In this document: one piece after another, positions 52,464 to 62,053 of the stretch | Layout of the letters: each line of letters begins with the position of its first letter | Position numbering within the stretch: the stretch's first letter is position 1 | Assembly: GCA_947628795.1 (NCBI GenBank) | Contig: CANRBF010000002.1 | Location: 62,001 to 126,000 of the forward strand | Direction: 5' to 3' | Origin: an uncultured Monoglobus sp. | Lineage (GTDB): Bacteria; Bacillota; Clostridia; Monoglobales; Monoglobaceae | Length of the DNA stretch: 64,000 bases | The notes under the pieces: generated by a model | What the model saw: only the letters and a program-made list of their open reading frames with translations | What the model was told of the DNA's origin: nothing | The model's database searches: none | Position numbers and translations under genes: made by a program

Positions 52464-53177
52464 TTACCTCTTATTCTTAATATACGCCAAATAACGTCCC
52501 TCAAAACTCTCTCTGCGCGAGTCGCTGACGGGCACGATTTCGCCGTTTTTTAAAACGACCTCTGCGGCGGAACGATTAGCAATTGCGGACAGATTCACGC
52601 AGAATGAATTGTGGGTCATGGCGAATCCGTGTTCTTCGAACGTCTTTTCGTAATCCTTGAGCTTGCCGATAAACTCATAAGTTTCATTTGACGTGTGCAG
52701 AATGATCTTGCGCATGTCGTTATTAACATATATGATTTCACTGAAAGGGATATTATACTCCCTGCGGTTATACTTAAAATAAAATATGGCGGCGTTTTCT
52801 GTTTCGGAAAGCTTCTTATCCAGTATTTTCTTTATATCGTCAAAGCTCACCGGCTTGTCGAGAAATCCGGAAGGCATGCAGCTGAAGCAGTCGCGCATGT
52901 ATTTCTCATAATTCGTGAGAAAAATGATGCTTATGTCTTTGTCAAGCTCTCTGATCCTGTTCGCGGTTTCGACTCCGTTTATCCCGCTCATCTCAATATC
53001 GGTAATAAGCATATCAAAAACATTGCCGTGCGCGGCGCAGTATTTCAAAAGCTCCTCGCCGGAATAGAAAACTTCCCAATCGATTCGATCATTGTTTTCA
53101 TTATACCGCAAAAGACATTTTTCAAGCTCGTTTATCCAATTGTTTTCATCGTCGCACACAGCTATCCGCAGCGCCAT
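52464..53177 (-). CDS. LytTR-family response regulator (AgrA-like)
   Basis: 237 residues. Receiver domain with D9-D10 and phosphoacceptor D60 (LITDIEMSG), then a LytTR DNA-binding domain (YNIPFSEIIYVNNDMRKIIL, MTHNSFCVNLSAI). Upstream gene of the pair, transcribed with the kinase. The 44 bases up to hicB leave little room for a separate promoter, though one is possible. Confidence 0.92.
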   Translation of the reverse strand: MALRIAVCDDENNWINELEKCLLRYNENNDRIDWEVFYSGEELLKYCAAHGNVFDMLITDIEMSGINGVETANRIRELDKDISIIFLTNYEKYMRDCFSCMPSGFLDKPVSFDDIKKILDKKLSETENAAIFYFKYNRREYNIPFSEIIYVNNDMRKIILHTSNETYEFIGKLKDYEKTFEEHGFAMTHNSFCVNLSAIANRSAAEVVLKNGEIVPVSDSRRESFEGRYLAYIKNKR

Positions 53178-53221
53178 TTAATTTTCACCCCTCAATATTC
53201 GCGTTTAAAATTTGCATAATT

Positions 53222-53623
53222 TTATAAACGATTGGTGAGATGAAGCTCGTTTTTTAATGCTCTTTGCAATATTGCCGAAACATTTACGCCGCTTTTTTCG
53301 GCTTCATAATTCAGCCATGACGGCAGAGTGACATTTCGCCGCACCATTCGCTGCTCGTTTTGTCTGCGGTACTCGGTAAAATCGACATCAACTAAAGAAA
53401 TTATATCGCTGCTCGAAGTTTTTTTTAGCTCGCCTAACGCTGTAGGGAGCGGCAATTCCTTTTTGTCATCTTCCATATCAATTCCCATTATCCCTATGGC
53501 GTCCCGCGCCATCTCTATAGCATCTGTAAGTGTGTCCCCTTCGGTATTAATATTAAAATCAGGGATATATACCACATATCCGACTTTGTCCGGCGTTAAA
53601 ATTATAGGATATGAATTTTTCAT
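53222..53623 (-). CDS. hicB: HicB antitoxin
   Basis: 133 residues: an N-terminal partial RNase-H-like HicB fold (YPIILTPDKVGYVVYIPDFN, GDTLTDAIEMARDAIG) and a C-terminal ribbon-helix-helix DNA-binding segment (RRNVTLPSWLNYEAEKSGVN). Neutralises HicA and represses the operon. 35 bases after hicA. Confidence 0.93.
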   Translation of the reverse strand: MKNSYPIILTPDKVGYVVYIPDFNINTEGDTLTDAIEMARDAIGIMGIDMEDDKKELPLPTALGELKKTSSSDIISLVDVDFTEYRRQNEQRMVRRNVTLPSWLNYEAEKSGVNVSAILQRALKNELHLTNRL

Positions 53624-53658
53624 AATATTACCTCCATAAATTGTTTATTAAACGTGAC

Positions 53659-53832
53659 TTATTTAAGCCCTCTCCGCTTTATTATTGCTTTTGCAAGGTT
53701 TTCCTTGATTTCTTTGTGCCTCGGTATTGTCTCGGTATCGGTTCCGTTTGTGTATATATCATGGTTTCCACCGCTGCGCTTCAGATACCAGTTATTTTTT
53801 TCAAGCAATTTGATCAAATCTTTTGTTTTCAT
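53659..53832 (-). CDS. hicA: HicA toxin
   Basis: 57-residue mRNA interferase with a dsRBD-like fold. MKTKDLIKLLEKNNWYLKR, then the catalytic His in GGNHDIYT, and a C-terminal IPRHKEIKENLAKAI. ATG 53832 after TTTGGAGGT. An in-frame ATG 18 bases upstream overlaps the ribosome site. First gene of the hicAB operon, the usual order. Confidence 0.92.
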   Translation of the reverse strand: MKTKDLIKLLEKNNWYLKRSGGNHDIYTNGTDTETIPRHKEIKENLAKAIIKRRGLK

Positions 53833-53855
53833 TCCGAAACCTCCAAACATTATAT

Positions 53856-53884
53856 ATTATACACATCAAATGTGTATTTGTCAA
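53856..53884 (-). promoter_or_regulatory. hicAB promoter with operator dyad in the spacer
   Basis: On the minus strand TTGACA (53884-53879), 17 bases, TATAAT (53861-53856). The spacer holds a perfect dyad ATACACAT-CAA-ATGTGTAT (plus strand, 53859-53877), fit for the HicB ribbon-helix-helix domain. Confidence 0.8.
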
Positions 53885-54000
53885 TATATTATTTAACTAT
53901 CAAGCTAAAAGTCTAAAAATACATTCAGTATTGCGATTATGAATATAATAAAAATGTCAACGGTGTTTTATTTAAAATAGCGGTTTTTTGAAATTAACTA

Positions 54001-54029
54001 TTGCAAATCATCATTTGTTGTTATATAAT
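54001..54029 (+). promoter_or_regulatory. Promoter of argG
   Basis: TTGCAA (54001-54006), 17 bases, TATAAT (54024-54029). I see no convincing ARG box, though ATGAATATAATAAAAATG (53939-53956) has a weak likeness to one. Confidence 0.6.
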
Positions 54030-54080
54030 AGATAAAGAAAATTTTGCCCATGCGGCATAACATAAATTGGAGGTATAAAA

Positions 54081-55295
54081 ATGGCAAAAGAAAAAGTTGT
54101 ACTGGCGTATTCGGGAGGTCTCGACACTTCGATCATCATTCCATGGCTCAAGGAGAATTATGACTATGACGTTATCGCGGTATGCGGCAACGTTGGTCAG
54201 GGCAAGGAGACCGAGGGTCTTGAGGAGAGAGCTAAGAGATCGGGCGCTCTCAAGCTCTATATCGAGGATTTAAGAGACGAGTACGTTGAGGACTTTATAT
54301 TCCCCACGCTCAAAGCCGGCGCGGTTTACGAGGGCAAGTATCTGCTGGGCACATCCCACGCCCGCCCGATCATCGCGAGAAGGCTGGTTGAGATAGCGAA
54401 AAAGGAAGGCGCGGTCGCTATTTGCCACGGCGCCACAGGCAAGGGCAACGATCAGGTTCGTTTTGAGCTGACTATCAAAGCTCTGGCTCCCGAACTTAAG
54501 ATAATCGCGCCCTGGAGAATTTGGGACATCAAATCAAGAGAGGACGCGGTCGACTACGCCGAGGCCCACAATATTGAGATCCCCGTAACAAAAAAGGATT
54601 TGTATTCAAGAGACAGAAATATCTGGCACATCAGCCACGAGGGCATGGACCTTGAGGATCCCGCCAACGAGCCTCAACTTGACAACCTGCTCAAGCTCGG
54701 CGTATCGCCCGAAAAGGCTCCCGATGAGCCCACATACATTACTATCGGATTTAAGAAAGGCGTCCCCGTTTCTCTGGACGGCAAGAAGATGAAGGCGCGC
54801 GAACTGGTTGAAAAGCTCAACGATCTGGGCGGCAAGAACGGCATAGGCATCGCCGACATCGTTGAGGACAGACTGGTCGGCATGAAGTCAAGAGGCGTGT
54901 ATGAGACCCCGGGCGGCACAATTTTGTACGCCGCGCTCCAGGAGCTTGAATATCTCTGCCTCGACCGCGATACGCAGGCCTTCAAGCGCCAGGCGGCCAT
55001 CAAATTCGCCGAGCTGGTATATGACGGCAAGTGGTACACGCCGCTGCGCGAGGCGCTTTCCGCAATGGTTGACTCGATGGAGGAGACTGTAACGGGCGAA
55101 GTTCGCGTTAAGCTCTACAAAGGCTCCGTTACCCCCGCGGGCACAAAGTCGCCCTATTCGCTTTACAACGAGGATATCGCGAGCTTCGGCGACAGCCACG
55201 AGCTCTACAGCCACAAGGACAGCGAGGGCTTCATAAACCTGTTCGGTCTGCCGCTCAAAGTAAGAGCCTTAATGAAGAAAAAAGAGAACAAATAG
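54081..55295 (+). CDS. argG: Argininosuccinate synthase
   Basis: Joins citrulline and aspartate with ATP in arginine synthesis. 404 residues, normal. Motifs: [17 protein letters not shown] (ATP pyrophosphatase loop), [41 protein letters not shown] before ATG. argH follows 27 bases later. Confidence 0.97.
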   Translation: MAKEKVVLAYSGGLDTSIIIPWLKENYDYDVIAVCGNVGQGKETEGLEERAKRSGALKLYIEDLRDEYVEDFIFPTLKAGAVYEGKYLLGTSHARPIIARRLVEIAKKEGAVAICHGATGKGNDQVRFELTIKALAPELKIIAPWRIWDIKSREDAVDYAEAHNIEIPVTKKDLYSRDRNIWHISHEGMDLEDPANEPQLDNLLKLGVSPEKAPDEPTYITIGFKKGVPVSLDGKKMKARELVEKLNDLGGKNGIGIADIVEDRLVGMKSRGVYETPGGTILYAALQELEYLCLDRDTQAFKRQAAIKFAELVYDGKWYTPLREALSAMVDSMEETVTGEVRVKLYKGSVTPAGTKSPYSLYNEDIASFGDSHELYSHKDSEGFINLFGLPLKVRALMKKKENK

Positions 55296-55322
55296 ACAAG
55301 TATTTCGGAAAGAGGACAAATA

Positions 55323-56687
55323 ATGGCAAAATTATGGGGAGGCCGCTTTTCAAAATCCACCGACGCTCTGGTTGACGATTTCAACTCGTCGATCAGGTTC
55401 GATTCGCGCATGTACGCTCAGGACATACGCGGGAGCCAAGCTCATGCCGAAATGCTCGGCAGACAGGGGATAATAAACAAAGAGGACTCCGAGCTTATAG
55501 TAAAGACCCTCGGCGAGATCAAAAAGGATATTGACGACGGAAAAGTCGAGTTCAAGATCGACGCCGAGGACATACATATGAATATCGAGACGATACTCAT
55601 CGAGCGTATCGGTGATGTGGGAAAGAGACTTCACACGGGCCGCAGCCGCAACGATCAGGTAGCGCTTGACACGCGCATGTATGTTCGCGACGAGCTTGAC
55701 GAGATAAAAAAAGAAGTCGAGGCGCTCAAAGCGACGCTGCTTGATCTGGCGGAGGAACATCTGCACACGATAATGCCGGGCTACACCCACCTGCAAAAGG
55801 CCCAGCCCGTGACGCTGGCGCATCATTTGATGGCGTATTACGAGATGTTTAACCGCGACGGCTCAAGGCTTGACGACTGCCGAAAGAGGCTTAATGTAAT
55901 GCCCCTCGGCAGCGGCGCGCTCGCGGGAACCACATATCCCCTTGACCGCGGATTTGTGGCGAACAAGCTCGGATTTGACTCGGTGAGCATGAACAGCCTT
56001 GACGGCGTTTCCGACAGGGATTTCGCGCTCGAGCTGGCGTTTGACTTATCGGTCATTATGACGCATCTCAGCCGTTTTTCCGAGGAAATAATTCTTTGGA
56101 GCTCTCATGAGTTCGGATTTATTGATCTGGACGACGCGTACAGCACCGGATCAAGCATAATGCCCCAGAAAAAGAATCCCGACGTCGCTGAGCTTGCCAG
56201 AGGCAAGACAGGCAGAGTGTACGGCGACCTGATGGGACTTTTGACCGTCATGAAAGGAATCCCGCTGGCTTACAACAAGGATATGCAGGAGGACAAGGAG
56301 CAGCTGTTCGACGCGATCGACACCGTAAAAATGTGTCTGCCGGTATTCGAGAGAATGATCGCCACCATGACGGTTCGGAAGGACAGGATGCTAAGCGGCG
56401 CCAAAGGCGGGTTCACCAACGCAACCGACGTGGCCGACTATCTTGTCAAAAAAGGCCTGCCTTTCCGCGACGCCCACGGCGTTGTGGGCAGAATGGTGGC
56501 ATACTGCATTGAGAAAAACACCGTTATCGACGCGCTCACAATTGACGAGTTCAAGGGCTTTTCCGAGCTTTTCGACGATGATATATACGACGCGATCTCG
56601 CTTGAGACCTGCGTTAATCAAAGAGAGCTTGTCGGCGGCCCCGCGCCGAATACGGTCAAGACGCTAATAGAAAAATATAAAAATTAA
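55323..56687 (+). CDS. argH: Argininosuccinate lyase
   Basis: Releases arginine and fumarate. 454 residues. Motifs: [37 protein letters not shown], and the superfamily signature [13 protein letters not shown]. Second gene of the argG-argH operon; 21 bases before the aldolase. Confidence 0.97.
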   Translation: MAKLWGGRFSKSTDALVDDFNSSIRFDSRMYAQDIRGSQAHAEMLGRQGIINKEDSELIVKTLGEIKKDIDDGKVEFKIDAEDIHMNIETILIERIGDVGKRLHTGRSRNDQVALDTRMYVRDELDEIKKEVEALKATLLDLAEEHLHTIMPGYTHLQKAQPVTLAHHLMAYYEMFNRDGSRLDDCRKRLNVMPLGSGALAGTTYPLDRGFVANKLGFDSVSMNSLDGVSDRDFALELAFDLSVIMTHLSRFSEEIILWSSHEFGFIDLDDAYSTGSSIMPQKKNPDVAELARGKTGRVYGDLMGLLTVMKGIPLAYNKDMQEDKEQLFDAIDTVKMCLPVFERMIATMTVRKDRMLSGAKGGFTNATDVADYLVKKGLPFRDAHGVVGRMVAYCIEKNTVIDALTIDEFKGFSELFDDDIYDAISLETCVNQRELVGGPAPNTVKTLIEKYKN

Positions 56688-56708
56688 TATAAAAGGAGAT
56701 TGATTCAA

Positions 56709-57359
56709 ATGAAATTATTTATCGACACAGCTATTGTTGACGAGATCAAAGAAGTCAACGATATGGGCGTGATCAGCGGCGTTACCACAAACCCCTCGCT
56801 CATCGCGAAGTCGGGCAGAAAATTCGAGGACGTTGTAAAAGAGATCACTCAGATCGTGGACGGCCCCATCAGCGCGGAGGTTACAGCGAAAGATCCCGAC
56901 GAGATGGTTGAGCAGGCGATTCCCCTCACCAAGATCCACAAGAACATCATCATCAAGATACCCTTTAACAAAGAAGGTCTTATGGCCTGCAAAAAGATGA
57001 CGGCCAAGGGAATCAAGACGAACGTTACGCTTATTTTCTCGGCGGCTCAGGCGCTTCTCGCGGCAAAGGCGGGCGCTACATACGTCAGCCCCTTCCTGGG
57101 CAGACTTGACGACATAGGCACCGACGGCATGAACCTCATTGAGGAGATAGTTGATGTATTCGCGAACGATTCCGAGATCAACACGCAGATCATTGCCGCT
57201 TCTATCAGAAATCCGATCCATGTTATAGACGCCGCGAGAGTAGGCTGCGACATCGCGACAGTTCCCTACGGCGTTATCATGCAGATGCTCAATCATCCGC
57301 TGACCGATATCGGCATTGCCAGATTCGACGCGGACTGGGCGACGGTTCCCAAAGACTAA
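56709..57359 (+). CDS. fsa: Transaldolase-like protein (FSA/TalC/MipB family)
   Basis: 216 residues, the short single-domain form. [29 protein letters not shown], Schiff-base lysine K83 in IIIKIPFN, and [20 protein letters not shown]. Acts as transaldolase or fructose-6-phosphate aldolase; sequence alone does not tell which. ATG 56709 is 10 bases from AAGGAG; an earlier TTG at 56700 is too close. A strong terminator follows. The link to arginine genes may just be shared transcription. Confidence 0.88.
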   Translation: MKLFIDTAIVDEIKEVNDMGVISGVTTNPSLIAKSGRKFEDVVKEITQIVDGPISAEVTAKDPDEMVEQAIPLTKIHKNIIIKIPFNKEGLMACKKMTAKGIKTNVTLIFSAAQALLAAKAGATYVSPFLGRLDDIGTDGMNLIEEIVDVFANDSEINTQIIAASIRNPIHVIDAARVGCDIATVPYGVIMQMLNHPLTDIGIARFDADWATVPKD

Positions 57360-57371
57360 GAATATATCTAA

Positions 57372-57400
57372 GGGCTCCCGAGCGGGAGCCCTGATTTTTT
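57372..57400 (+). terminator. Rho-independent terminator after the arginine/aldolase operon
   Basis: GGGCTCCCG (57372-57380), loop AG, CGGGAGCCC (57383-57391), then TGATTTTTT. Confidence 0.92.
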
Positions 57401-57971
57401 AATATATAAATATGCCGACCACCGCGCCGCAGAGAATGTACACTATCGGGTGGATTTTTTTCAGAGGTTTCAGATACAGCAAGATCAGCGCGACTATGCA
57501 GATCACAAGGCCCTTGGGATCGGCGAGGTTAAGTATATTGCGCGTTTCGGAAAATTTATCAAGCGTCAGTATCGCCACCTTCATGACCTGAAGAGCGGCG
57601 GCGGCAATCAAGCCCGCAACAGCGGGGCGCAGACCGTAAAACGCGTACTTCACAAGCTTGTTTTCCTGAAATTTTTGCAAAAACTTCGCGATAATAACAA
57701 TAATAACCAGTGACGGCAGCACAAGGCCAAACGTAGCAATAACCGAGCCGAATGCTCCGCCGACCGTGTAGCCCGTGTATGTCGCCATGTTTACGCCCAT
57801 AGGGCCGGGAGTTGATTCGGAAACCGCGATCATATTTGAAATGTCATTTATCGACAGCCACTCGGGGTGTCTTGCCGACATGTCATAGATAAACGGCAGC
57901 GTGGCAAGGCCGCCGCCTACCGCGAAAAGTCCGGTTTTGAAAAATTCATAAAACAAAAGCAGATATGTCAT
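57399..57971 (-). CDS. chrA: Chromate transporter family protein, second half-size subunit
   Basis: 190 residues, about six TM helices. Signature FFKTGLFAVGGGLATLPFI and ESTPGPMGVNMATYTGYTVGG. One of a pair of half-length CHR proteins; its ATG overlaps the stop of the upstream gene (ATGA). Predicted to transport chromate or sulfate-like anions; the native substrate in Clostridia is not known. GGGAGG 8 bases before ATG 57971. Confidence 0.9.
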   Translation of the reverse strand: MTYLLLFYEFFKTGLFAVGGGLATLPFIYDMSARHPEWLSINDISNMIAVSESTPGPMGVNMATYTGYTVGGAFGSVIATFGLVLPSLVIIVIIAKFLQKFQENKLVKYAFYGLRPAVAGLIAAAALQVMKVAILTLDKFSETRNILNLADPKGLVICIVALILLYLKPLKKIHPIVYILCGAVVGIFIY

Positions 57972-58510
57972 TCCTTGCACCTCCCGAGACGGCCCGCGAT
58001 CAGACCGATTATAAGCGCCCCGATCACGACATATACCGAGGATATGCCGAGAATTCCCGCCAGAATAAAGGCGAGAATAAATATAACAAAACCGGTGATA
58101 TCCTTAACTCCGGATTTAAAAAACTTGACAACCGCCTGAATGATAAGCGCGGCTACGACCGCGCGGACGCCTGCGAAAGCGTGCTGCACAAACTCGATCT
58201 CGGCGAAATTCTGCAAAAACGCCGCGATAAGCATTATTATGATCAACGACGGAAAAATAACACCGGCGGTGGCAGCGACAGCTCCGGGAACTCCCTTGTT
58301 TTTATATCCGATAAACGTCGCAGTATTGACCGCGATTATTCCGGGCGTGCATTGTCCGACGGCGAAATAGTTTAAAAGCTCCTCGCTTGTCGCCCATTTT
58401 TTGGTTGATACGACCTCTCGCTCAAGGATCGGCAGCATGGCGTACCCGCCGCCAAAAGTCATCACTCCGACCTTCGCGAAGGTGATAAACATTTCAAGCA
58501 ATTTTTTCAT
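57968..58510 (-). CDS. chrA: Chromate transporter family protein, first half-size subunit
   Basis: 180 residues with about six TM helices. FAKVGVMTFGGGYAMLPILE and GQCTPGIIAVNTATFIGY match the CHR domain and parallel the second gene. Short CHR proteins work as pairs of opposite membrane orientation. First gene of a two-gene operon. Confidence 0.9.
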   Translation of the reverse strand: MKKLLEMFITFAKVGVMTFGGGYAMLPILEREVVSTKKWATSEELLNYFAVGQCTPGIIAVNTATFIGYKNKGVPGAVAATAGVIFPSLIIIMLIAAFLQNFAEIEFVQHAFAGVRAVVAALIIQAVVKFFKSGVKDITGFVIFILAFILAGILGISSVYVVIGALIIGLIAGRLGRCKE

Positions 58511-58548
58511 AAAAATCTCCCCTTCTGCTCAAAACGCAGATTGCACTA

Positions 58549-58577
58549 ATAATACCATATTTTTTATAATCTGTAAA
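58549..58577 (-). promoter_or_regulatory. Promoter of the chromate transporter pair
   Basis: On the minus strand TTTACA (58577-58572), 17 bases, TATTAT (58554-58549), about 30 bases before the start of the first gene. Confidence 0.55.
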
Positions 58578-58635
58578 TACACAAAAAATAATTTATGGAT
58601 AAACTAATTTTGTCACATTTTTAACGTGAGATATA

Positions 58636-58665
58636 TTGACAAGAAGTTAATCATTGTTGTATAAT
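58636..58665 (+). promoter_or_regulatory. Promoter of the ilv operon
   Basis: TTGACA (58636-58641), 18 bases, TATAAT (58660-58665). The leader is only about 35 bases, so there is no room for a T-box or attenuator. Confidence 0.75.
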
Positions 58666-58705
58666 AGTAAAATGGTATTTAAGAGAAAAGGAGATGCGTT
58701 ATAAT

Positions 58706-60400
58706 ATGATTAAAAACGGTGCCGACATCGTTTTGGAATGTTTGCTTGAACAGGGCGTTGACACTGTCTTCGGCTATCCCGGAGGCGCCATACTCAACGT
58801 CTATGATTCCTTTTATAAATATTCGGGAAAAATCAGACATATTCTGACCTCTCATGAGCAGGGTGCGGCCCACGCAGCGGACGGATATGCCAGAAGCACA
58901 GGCAAAGTCGGCGTCTGCGTTGCGACCTCGGGCCCCGGAGCCACAAACCTTGTAACCGGAATTGCCACGGCTTATATGGACTCGATCCCTATGGTTGCGA
59001 TAACATGCAACGTGGCGAATAATCTGCTCGGAAAGGACAGCTTTCAGGAAGTTGACATTGTGGGAATCACCATGCCCGTCACAAAGCATAACTTTTTGAT
59101 AAAGAGCGCTGACGAGATCGCGCCCACATTCAGAAGAGCGTTTAAAATCGCCGCCTCGGGCAGACCCGGACCGGTTCTTATTGATATCACCAAGGATGCG
59201 ACGGCCGGCGAGGCGGATTACAAAAAGGAGATACCCGAGAGAGTTGACAACTATAAGATAGAGAGCGATTCGGCCGCGTTTGACAAGGTTATCGAGATGA
59301 TAGAAAAGGCCGAGCGTCCTTTGATCATGGCGGGCGGCGGAATTATCGCGTCTGGCGCTTCGAAGGAGCTGCATAAGTTCCAGAAAACGATCGACGCGCC
59401 CGTGACTCTTGCCACCATGGGTCTTGGCGCTTTCCCGGCGAGCGACCCCGCTTTTACCGGAATGATCGGAATGCACGGTTCAAAGGCAACGTCTCTCGCG
59501 GTCAAGCACTGCGACCTTTTGATAAACATAGGCTCAAGATTTTCTGACAGAGTTATATGCGATCCCGCGACGTTCGCAAGGCGCGCCAAGATCGTGCATA
59601 TAGACGTTGACAGAGCCGAGATCAACAAAAACATATTGACCGACGCGTACCTGATCGGTGACGCGCGCGCCGTGCTGGATGAGCTCAACAAGCGTCTGCA
59701 CAAGAAAAAGCACGGCGAATGGATGAGCAAGATCGCGGGCTGGAAACAAAAATATCCCGTTAAATACAAGAGCGACAGCGAGTTTAATCCCGAGACAATA
59801 GTAAAAGAGATCAAGTGCCAAACCGGAGACGATACATATCTGGTTACCGATGTAGGTCAGCATCAGATGTGGGCGGCCCAGTTCTTCGGGATCGAAAAGC
59901 CCAGACACTTTTTATCGTCGGGCGGCCTCGGAACAATGGGCTACGGCGTAGGCGCGGCTATCGGCGCGCAGGCGGCTCACCCCGACAGCGTTGTAGTCAA
60001 TATTTCGGGCGACGGCTGCTTCCACATGAATCTTCAGGAGCTTTCGACCGCCGCAACACAGAAGCTGCCGATCATAGACGTTGTTATGAACAACAACGTG
60101 CTCGGCATGGTTCGCCAGTGGCAGAGATTGTTCTACGGAGAGCGTTTCTCCCACACCACGCTCAACAAGCCCACGAACTATGACATGGTTGCAAAGGGAC
60201 TTGGAGCCGATGCGTATACCGTAACAAATATCGAGGAACTCGGAAAAGCCTTGAGCGCGGCGCTTAAGAACAGAACCAAGCCGACGGTCATAAACTGCGT
60301 GATAAATCCCGACCACGCGGTTCTGCCAATGGTTCCGGGCGGCGAGTCTATAGAGGAACCGATACTTGAAATAACTGCGGACGGCAAGGAGGTCAGATAA
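58706..60400 (+). CDS. ilvB: Acetolactate synthase large subunit
   Basis: ThDP- and FAD-dependent first common step of valine, leucine and isoleucine synthesis. 564 residues: VFGYPGGAILNVYD, LTSHEQGAAHAADGYARSTG with the catalytic Glu, and ThDP motif ISGDGCFHMNLQELSTA ... NNNVLGMV. ATG 58706 preferred (MIKNGADIVLE); an ATG at 58694 directly follows the AAGGAG ribosome site. The small subunit gene follows at once, which separates it from catabolic enzymes. Confidence 0.95.
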   Translation: MIKNGADIVLECLLEQGVDTVFGYPGGAILNVYDSFYKYSGKIRHILTSHEQGAAHAADGYARSTGKVGVCVATSGPGATNLVTGIATAYMDSIPMVAITCNVANNLLGKDSFQEVDIVGITMPVTKHNFLIKSADEIAPTFRRAFKIAASGRPGPVLIDITKDATAGEADYKKEIPERVDNYKIESDSAAFDKVIEMIEKAERPLIMAGGGIIASGASKELHKFQKTIDAPVTLATMGLGAFPASDPAFTGMIGMHGSKATSLAVKHCDLLINIGSRFSDRVICDPATFARRAKIVHIDVDRAEINKNILTDAYLIGDARAVLDELNKRLHKKKHGEWMSKIAGWKQKYPVKYKSDSEFNPETIVKEIKCQTGDDTYLVTDVGQHQMWAAQFFGIEKPRHFLSSGGLGTMGYGVGAAIGAQAAHPDSVVVNISGDGCFHMNLQELSTAATQKLPIIDVVMNNNVLGMVRQWQRLFYGERFSHTTLNKPTNYDMVAKGLGADAYTVTNIEELGKALSAALKNRTKPTVINCVINPDHAVLPMVPGGESIEEPILEITADGKEVR

Positions 60401-60401
60401 T

Positions 60402-60959
60402 ATGAGCGGAATTATTACAAATCCTGTTCCCGAAAAGAAGCAGGCAAAAAAGAAAATGCACGTTTTATCTATTCACGTTGTGAATCATGCCGGTGTTCTG
60501 AGCCGTATCGCGGGTCTTTTCTCGCGGCGCATGTATAATATCGACAGCCTTTCGGTCGGCGAGACCGAGGATCCGAAGATCTCGCGCATGACGATCGTGA
60601 CCCACGCCGATGAAAACACGTTCCATCAGATACAGAACCAGCTTGCCAAGCTCGAGGATGTCAAGCATATCTGCGAGCTTCACAAGGACCAAGCGGTTCT
60701 GCGTGAGCATGTGCTGATAAAAGTAAATAACAAGGACACAACGGCGATAATGCAGATCTGTCAGATCTTCAGAGCCAATGTCGTCGATGTTTCCAAAAAA
60801 CTGCTGACTCTGGAGCTTACCGGAGGCCCCAGCAAGATAAACGCGTTTATCGACCTTATGGAACAGTTTGAGATAGAAGGCTTAGTCAGGACCGGTCTGA
60901 CCGGCCTAAAACGCGGAAGCACCACGGAGGCGGAAGAGGCCGCGCGCGAAAATAATTAG
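60402..60959 (+). CDS. ilvN: Acetolactate synthase small (regulatory) subunit
   Basis: 185 residues. N-terminal ACT domain HVLSIHVVNHAGVLSRIAGL, FSRRMYNIDSLSVGETEDP, and a C-terminal regulatory domain. Gives valine feedback control of IlvB. AAGGAGG lies within the end of ilvB; one base separates the genes. Confidence 0.96.
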   Translation: MSGIITNPVPEKKQAKKKMHVLSIHVVNHAGVLSRIAGLFSRRMYNIDSLSVGETEDPKISRMTIVTHADENTFHQIQNQLAKLEDVKHICELHKDQAVLREHVLIKVNNKDTTAIMQICQIFRANVVDVSKKLLTLELTGGPSKINAFIDLMEQFEIEGLVRTGLTGLKRGSTTEAEEAARENN

Positions 60960-60997
60960 AAAAATAATTAATTATTAAATAATTGGAGGTTTTATAA

Positions 60998-61993
60998 ATG
61001 GCAAAATTATATCATGAAAGCGACTGCAATTTAGGACTGCTGAACAACAAGACTGTGGCGATCATCGGCTACGGCAGCCAGGGTCACGCCCACGCTCTGA
61101 ATCTCAAGGAGAGCGGCGTTCACGTAATCATCGGTCTGTATCCGGGAAGCAAATCCTGGAAGGTAGCAGAGGAGGCGGGATTCGAAGTTTACAACTCGGA
61201 CGAAGCCGCCAAGAAGGCTGACATAATCATGATACTTATCAACGACGAGAAGCAGGCAAAGCTGTATGAGGAGAACATCAAGCCCAACCTGGAGCCCGGA
61301 AACGTTCTGGCGTTTGCGCACGGTTTCAATATTCATTTTCAGCTTATCACTCCCCCGAAGGATGTTGACGTTATAATGATCGCTCCCAAGGGACCCGGCC
61401 ACACGGTTCGCAGCGAATATGTAGCCGGCAAGGGCGTTCCCTGCCTGGTAGCTGTTGAACAGGACGCCACCGGCAACGCTATGGATATCGGTCTGGCTTA
61501 CGCCGCGGGTATCGGCGGCGCGAGAGCCGGCGTACTTGAGACAACGTTTAAGATGGAGACCGAGACTGACCTGTTCGGCGAACAGTGCGTGCTTTGCGGC
61601 GGCGTTACCGCTTTGATGGAAGCAGGCTTTGAGACTCTGGTCGAGGCGGGCTATGATCCTCAGAACGCGTACTTCGAGTGCATCCACGAGATGAAGCTGA
61701 TCGTTGACCTTATCTATCATGGCGGATTCGGAGAGATGAGACACTCGATCTCCGACACAGCCGAGTACGGCGACTACGAGATAGGTAAGAGAATAATCAC
61801 CGAGGACACCAAGAAAGAGATGAAGAAGGTACTCAGCGAGATACAGGACGGAACATTCGCCAAGAGCTGGATCACCGAGAACGCTGTTAATCGTCCTCAC
61901 TTTAACGCCACAAGAAGGATCAAGGCTGATCACCAGCTTGAGCATGTGGGCAGAGAGATCAGAAAGCTCTATTCATGGAACGACGAGAAATAA
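60998..61993 (+). CDS. ilvC: Ketol-acid reductoisomerase (class I)
   Basis: 331 residues, the short class I form. Rossmann motif [17 protein letters not shown]; then [14 protein letters not shown], and knotted C-terminal domain with [14 protein letters not shown] and the metal-binding [18 protein letters not shown] block ([14 protein letters not shown]). Converts acetolactate to dihydroxy acid. TTGGAGG before ATG. A hairpin follows. Confidence 0.97.
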   Translation: MAKLYHESDCNLGLLNNKTVAIIGYGSQGHAHALNLKESGVHVIIGLYPGSKSWKVAEEAGFEVYNSDEAAKKADIIMILINDEKQAKLYEENIKPNLEPGNVLAFAHGFNIHFQLITPPKDVDVIMIAPKGPGHTVRSEYVAGKGVPCLVAVEQDATGNAMDIGLAYAAGIGGARAGVLETTFKMETETDLFGEQCVLCGGVTALMEAGFETLVEAGYDPQNAYFECIHEMKLIVDLIYHGGFGEMRHSISDTAEYGDYEIGKRIITEDTKKEMKKVLSEIQDGTFAKSWITENAVNRPHFNATRRIKADHQLEHVGREIRKLYSWNDEK

Positions 61994-62005
61994 ACTCTTG
62001 ACTTT

Positions 62006-62034
62006 AAGGCGGCGGCAAACGACCGCCGCCTTTT
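62006..62034 (+). terminator. Hairpin after ilvC
   Basis: AAGGCGGCGG (62006-62015), loop of 7, CCGCCGCCTT (62023-62032), then TT. The T tract is short, so partial readthrough into cimA is likely. Confidence 0.65.
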
Positions 62035-62053
62035 CTAAACGAGGTGTGTTTAT

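Noticed and set aside
53885-54080. ArgR box before argG
   Set aside because: Only a weak A+T-rich resemblance; not distinguishable from background in this region.
58666-58705. T-box or leucine attenuator before ilvB
   Set aside because: Leader too short and without a T-box sequence or a run of Leu/Val/Ile codons.
61031-61945. 304-codon minus-strand open frame over ilvC
   Set aside because: Antisense shadow of a clear ilvC gene; no ribosome site or family likeness.
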